Shown: positions 60,406-64,000 of the stretch, in pieces
How the letters are laid out: each line of letters starts with the position of its first letter
Numbering within the stretch: position 1 is the stretch's first letter
Program-made: the position numbers and the translations under genes
Assembly (NCBI RefSeq): GCF_003119195.2
Contig: NZ_CP022262.1
Location: 358,501-422,500, forward strand
Reading direction: 5' to 3'
DNA: 64,000 nucleotides
DNA from: Azospirillum baldaniorum
GTDB lineage: Bacteria > Pseudomonadota > Alphaproteobacteria > Azospirillales > Azospirillaceae
Notes under the pieces: generated by a model
The model's input: the letters and a program-made list of their open reading frames with translations, nothing else
Databases searched by the model: none
What the model was told of the DNA's origin: nothing

Positions 60406-61959
60406 ATGGAACGGCAAGTCGTGATCATTGGCGCTGGGCCGGGTGGATTGGCATCCGCAATGCTTCTGGCGCTCACCGGGGCGAAGGTCACCGTGCTGGA
60501 ACGGCAGGACCGCGTCGGCGGCCGGTCGGCCGGCTTCGCGCTCGACGGGTACCGCTTCGACAGCGGCCCGACCTTCTTCCTCTACCCTCGCATTCTGGAG
60601 GAGATCTTCGAGGCCTGCGGGCGCCGCCTGTCGGACGAGGTCGATCTGATCCGTCTCGACCCGCTCTACCGGCTGGTCTTCGAGGCCGGCGGGGAACTGC
60701 GGGTCCACGGCGAGATGAAGGCCCTGATGGCGGAGATCGCCCGCCTCAACCCGCGCGACGCCCAGGGGCTGCCGCGTTTCCTGGCCGACAACCGGGCGAA
60801 GATGGAGCTGTTCCGCCCGATCCTGGAAACCGAGTTCTCCAGCCCCTGGGCGCTGGCCTCGCTGCCGATGCTGAAGGCGCTGGGACGGCTTTCGCCGCAG
60901 CGCTCGGTCGACCGCGACCTGTCCCGTTACTTCCAGGACCCGCGCGTCCGCCTCGCCTTTTCCTTCCAGAGCAAGTATCTGGGCATGTCGCCCTTCCGTT
61001 GTCCCAGCCTGTTCACCATCCTGTCCTTCCTGGAGCATGAGCACGGCGTCTTTCACCCGCGCGGCGGGACCGAGGCGGTGATGGAGGCGATGCGGCGGGT
61101 GGCCGAGGATCTCGGCGTCACCGTGCGGCTGAACGAGACGGTGCGCCACATCCGCTTCCAGGGCAGGCGCGCCGTGGGGGTGCGGACGGAGGCTGGCGAA
61201 TACCCGGCCGACGCGCTGGTCATCAACGCCGACTTCGCCCGCGCGATGACGAGCCTGGTGCCCGACGATCTGCGCCGCCGCTGGAGCGACGCCCGCATCG
61301 CCACCAAGAAATTCTCCTGCTCCACCTTCATGCTCTATCTCGGGATCGAAGGCCGGATGGAGGGACTGGACCACCACACCGTCTATCTGGCGGAGGATTA
61401 CGCCCGCAACCTCGCCGAGATCGAGGACGGCCGCGAGATGCCGCGCCGCCCATCGATCTATGTGCAGAACGCCTGCGTGAGCGACCCGGAGTTGGCCCCG
61501 CCCGGCGGCAGCACCCTCTACATCCTGGTGCCGGTCGCCCACCAGCGCGGCCACATCGACTGGACGGCCGAGGCGCCGCGCTACCGCCGCCTCGTGCTCG
61601 ACCGGCTGGCCGGCTTCGGGCTGAGCGATCTGGAGCGCCGCATCCGGGTGGAGCGGGTGGTGACGCCGGCCGACTGGGACCGCCAGTTCGCGGTGCACCG
61701 CGGCGCCACCTTCAATCTGGCGCACAGCCTGGATCAGATGCTCCACCTGCGTCCGCACAACCGGTTCGAGGATCTGGACGGCGTCTATCTGGTGGGCGGC
61801 GGCACCCACCCCGGCAGCGGCCTGCCGGTGATCTTCGAAGGCGCGCGCATCACGTCGCGGCTGCTGGCCTCGGAACTGGGCCTGCCGACGCCCTGGCGCA
61901 GCGAGACCATGGGACTGTCCGGCCTGCCCAAGCGGGCCGTAGCGGGGGGATTGGCATGA
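60406..61959 (+). CDS. Carotenoid desaturase (CrtI/CrtN family)
   Basis: A 517-residue FAD-dependent desaturase. N-terminal dinucleotide fold VVIIGAGPGGLASAMLLALT, RVGGRSAGFALDGYRFDSGP, and C-terminal FAD motif LVGGGTHPGSGLPVIFEGAR. It introduces double bonds into phytoene or dehydrosqualene; the neighbouring second paralogue and acyltransferase favour a C30-type pathway (CrtN-like), not proven. ATG 60406 was chosen at the Rossmann start; in-frame upstream codons overlap the divergent promoter. The stop overlaps the next start (ATGA at 61956-61959). Confidence 0.87.
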   Translation: MERQVVIIGAGPGGLASAMLLALTGAKVTVLERQDRVGGRSAGFALDGYRFDSGPTFFLYPRILEEIFEACGRRLSDEVDLIRLDPLYRLVFEAGGELRVHGEMKALMAEIARLNPRDAQGLPRFLADNRAKMELFRPILETEFSSPWALASLPMLKALGRLSPQRSVDRDLSRYFQDPRVRLAFSFQSKYLGMSPFRCPSLFTILSFLEHEHGVFHPRGGTEAVMEAMRRVAEDLGVTVRLNETVRHIRFQGRRAVGVRTEAGEYPADALVINADFARAMTSLVPDDLRRRWSDARIATKKFSCSTFMLYLGIEGRMEGLDHHTVYLAEDYARNLAEIEDGREMPRRPSIYVQNACVSDPELAPPGGSTLYILVPVAHQRGHIDWTAEAPRYRRLVLDRLAGFGLSDLERRIRVERVVTPADWDRQFAVHRGATFNLAHSLDQMLHLRPHNRFEDLDGVYLVGGGTHPGSGLPVIFEGARITSRLLASELGLPTPWRSETMGLSGLPKRAVAGGLA

Positions 61960-63497
61960 CGGATCGGATCGCGGTGATCGGCGGCGGCCTGGGCGGGCTG
62001 GCGTCGGCGGTGGTTCTGGCGGCGCGCGGCCACAAGGTGGTGCTTCTGGAGAAGAACGGCTGGGTCGGCGGCAAGGCGGCGGTGCTGGAGGAGGGCGGCT
62101 TCCGTTTCGACATGGGGCCGACCATCCTGACGGTGCCGCGCGTCCTGCGCCGCATCCTGGCGGAGGCCGGCTGCGACCTTGATCGCGAGCTGGAACTGGT
62201 CCGGCTGGAGCCGCAGTGGCGCTGCTTCTTCGACGACGGCACGGTGCTGGACCTGTCGGAGAACATCGGCGCGATGGCCGCGGAACTCGACCGTCTGACC
62301 CCCGGCCGCGGCGCCGGGGAGGGCTATCGCCGCTTCCAGGCGCTGTCGGAGCGTCTGCACGGCATTTCCGAACGCTTCTTCTTCTGGAAGTCGGTGGAGG
62401 ATCTGGGCGACACGCTGAAGGTCCGCGAGAGCATGAACGCCAGCACCCTGTCCGACGTGCTGGCGCTGCGCATGGGCAGCACGGTGGCCGGCACCATCCG
62501 CAGCCACGTCCCTGACGCCCGCGCCGCCCAGATGCTCGATCATTTCACCCAGTATGTCGGCTCGTCCCCCTACGGGTCGCCGGCGGTGCTCTGCGCCATC
62601 GCCCACATGCAGACCAACGACGGCGTCTGGTACCCGATGGGCGGCACCCGCGCCGTTCCGCTGGCGCTGGAGAGGGTGGCGCGGCGCCTCGGCGTCGAGA
62701 TCCGCACCGGCACCGGCGTGCGCCGGCTGGAGGTGACCGACAAGCGCGTCACCGCCGTCGAGACCGAGGGCGGGGAGCGCATCCCGGTGTCGGCGGTGGT
62801 GTCCAACATGGATTCCGTCCGCACCTACGAGGAGCTGGTGGGCGGCGTCCCGGCCAAGCGCTTCCGCAAGCGCCGCCGCTACGAGCCGGCCTGCTCGGGC
62901 GTGGTCTTCTATCTCGGGCTCGACCGCGGCTACGACCACCTGCTGCACCATGACTTCGTCTTCTCCCGTGACCCGGCGGAGGAGTTCGACTGGATCTACC
63001 GCCGCGGTGAGCCGGCCCCCGACCCGACCTGCTACATCGCCGCCCCCGCCCGCACCGAGCCCGGCGTGGCGCCGCCGGGGGGCGAGGCGCTCTATGTGCT
63101 GGTCCACACCCCTTACCTGCGGCCGCACCACGACTGGTCGCGGATGCTGCCGGACTACCGCCGCACCGTCTTCGACAAGCTGAAGCGCACCGCCGGCATG
63201 GCCGACCTGGAGGAGCGCATCCGTGTCGAGCGCGTCCTGACCCCGCAGGACATCCACGACCGCTACCGCGTGCTGAACGGCGCCATCTACGGGCTGGCCA
63301 GCCACGGCCGCTTCATGGGCGCCTTCAAGCCGGGCAACCGCTCGCGCGACGTGGCGGGGTTGTATCTGGCCGGCGGGGCCGCCCATCCGGGGCCGGGCAT
63401 GCCGATGGTGCTGATGTCCGGCTGGATCGCCGCCGACAGCCTGGACCAGGATCTCCGGAACGGAGCGCGCGACGGCGACCTACGCGCCGTCGCCTGA
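61956..63497 (+). CDS. Carotenoid desaturase/oxidase (second CrtI-family paralogue)
   Basis: A 513-residue protein with IAVIGGGLGGLASAVVLAAR, WVGGKAAVLEEGGFRFDMGP and C-terminal YLAGGAAHPGPGMPMVLMSG. It is related to the first desaturase but distinct, resembling CrtP/CrtN-like oxidases that make terminal aldehydes. Paired desaturases plus an aldehyde dehydrogenase fit oxidation of a linear carotenoid end to a carboxylic acid. Translationally coupled to the first gene by the 4-nt overlap. Confidence 0.87.
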   Translation: MTDRIAVIGGGLGGLASAVVLAARGHKVVLLEKNGWVGGKAAVLEEGGFRFDMGPTILTVPRVLRRILAEAGCDLDRELELVRLEPQWRCFFDDGTVLDLSENIGAMAAELDRLTPGRGAGEGYRRFQALSERLHGISERFFFWKSVEDLGDTLKVRESMNASTLSDVLALRMGSTVAGTIRSHVPDARAAQMLDHFTQYVGSSPYGSPAVLCAIAHMQTNDGVWYPMGGTRAVPLALERVARRLGVEIRTGTGVRRLEVTDKRVTAVETEGGERIPVSAVVSNMDSVRTYEELVGGVPAKRFRKRRRYEPACSGVVFYLGLDRGYDHLLHHDFVFSRDPAEEFDWIYRRGEPAPDPTCYIAAPARTEPGVAPPGGEALYVLVHTPYLRPHHDWSRMLPDYRRTVFDKLKRTAGMADLEERIRVERVLTPQDIHDRYRVLNGAIYGLASHGRFMGAFKPGNRSRDVAGLYLAGGAAHPGPGMPMVLMSGWIAADSLDQDLRNGARDGDLRAVA

Positions 63498-63511
63498 GCG
63501 GCGGGCCGGAT

Positions 63512-64000
63512 ATGGGGCCAGGGATGGAGGATGACGGTCTGAGGGACGATCCGGTCGCGTTGCGCTCGCCGGCGCTCTGCCGCTTCTTCGGCGCCGTCAT
63601 GGCGCGGCGGATGCGGCGCGACTTCCACGCGGTGCGGCTGGCCCGGCCGGGCTGGCCGGACCTGCCGGCGGACCGGCCGGTGATCGTCTGCCTGAACCAC
63701 CCGTCCTGGTGGGACCCCGCTTTGCTGATCGTGATGGGGACCACCCGTTACCGCGGCCGGCCGGGCTATGGCCCCATCGACGCGGCGATGCTGCGCCGCT
63801 ACCGCTTCATGGCGCGCATCGGCCTGTTCGGGGTCGAGCCGGGCCGGGCGGGCGCCGCCGCCTTCCTGCGCCACGGCCGGCGCATCCTGGCCGACCCGCG
63901 CTCCATGCTGTGGATCACCGCGGAGGGCGCCTTCACCGATCCGCGCCGCCGCCCGGTCCGCCTGCGTCCGGGCATCGCCCATCTGGTCCGCCGCGCACCG
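63512..64000 (+). CDS. Lysophospholipid acyltransferase-family protein (partial, 3' end off window)
   Basis: 163 codons are visible. The HX4D acyltransferase motif is in CLNHPSWWDPALLI, followed by GPIDAAMLRRYRFMARIGLF and an EGAF block (WITAEGAFTDPRRRP) as in PlsC-type enzymes. In carotenoid clusters such proteins (CrtO type) attach fatty acids to a glycosylated carotenoid. Start at ATG 63512 or, in frame, 63524. It lies 14 nt after the second desaturase, same operon. Confidence 0.8.
   Translation, partial: MGPGMEDDGLRDDPVALRSPALCRFFGAVMARRMRRDFHAVRLARPGWPDLPADRPVIVCLNHPSWWDPALLIVMGTTRYRGRPGYGPIDAAMLRRYRFMARIGLFGVEPGRAGAAAFLRHGRRILADPRSMLWITAEGAFTDPRRRPVRLRPGIAHLVRRAP

Overview
The window comes from a GC-rich (roughly two-thirds G+C or more) alphaproteobacterium of the Azospirillum type. 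The reasons are a flagellar cluster in the alphaproteobacterial order, a biliverdin-type bacteriophytochrome with an HWE-like kinase, MHYT/GGDEF/EAL signalling, CTTGNN/CTATAT-like promoters, and dispersed GC-rich palindromic elements. This assignment is inferred from gene content only. There is no rRNA, CRISPR array or prophage. One IS element is present.

Layout. 1-2.2 kb: an isoquinoline-1-oxidoreductase-like molybdenum enzyme (partial), divergent from a LysR regulator. 3.5-7.2 kb: an MHYT-PAS-GGDEF-EAL protein, a 54-aa gene and a family 9 glycosyltransferase. 7.4-13.2 kb: leftward flagellar operon flgE-flgK-flgL-flgI-flgJ(rod-binding)-flgN. 13.5-17 kb: a double cold-shock-domain protein, two uncharacterised genes, and a 67-aa gene whose stop codon abuts an intact IS5/IS427-type element. 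17-20 kb: a chemoreceptor and a TerC-family membrane protein. 20-55.3 kb: a carbon-metabolism region (below), interrupted at 29-41 kb by phytochrome, hybrid kinase, two TetR genes and an RND efflux pair. 55.6-58.9 kb: a mechanosensitive channel, tRNA-Leu(CAG), tRNA-Ala(GGC) and a DUF4126-like membrane protein. 58.9-64 kb: an aldehyde dehydrogenase divergent from two carotenoid-type desaturases and an acyltransferase running off the right edge.

Main result. Eight near-identical AT-rich palindromes (consensus CTRRTATAYYAG) lie between 23.3 and 55.5 kb. They precede a TRAP transporter (dctPQM), two paralogous FCD-type GntR regulators, pyk-pflA-focA, a site pointing rightward into the hexR-pflB locus, pta-ackA, kdgT and gap. 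The second GntR gene leads an operon with kduI and kduD. Five of the sites, plus the one at hexR, are embedded in the same promoter layout (CTTGCN, 15-17 nt, TARTAT), so a repressor bound there would cover the -10 region. The enzymes form a route from pectin/uronate products (KduI, KduD, KdgT, TRAP uptake) through glyceraldehyde-3-phosphate (Gap, Eno, Pyk) to pyruvate, formate and acetate (PflB/PflA, FocA, Pta, AckA). A HexR homologue sits in the middle with HexR-type boxes (TGTAG-N5-CTACA) at its own promoter and at that of pflB. I read this as a clustered uronate-to-fermentation regulon with two layers of control, GntR and HexR. The operator family and gene identities are visible in the sequence; the regulatory wiring is inference.

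Six GC-rich, MITE- or REP-like intergenic elements are scattered through the window, several of them at operon junctions of this regulon.
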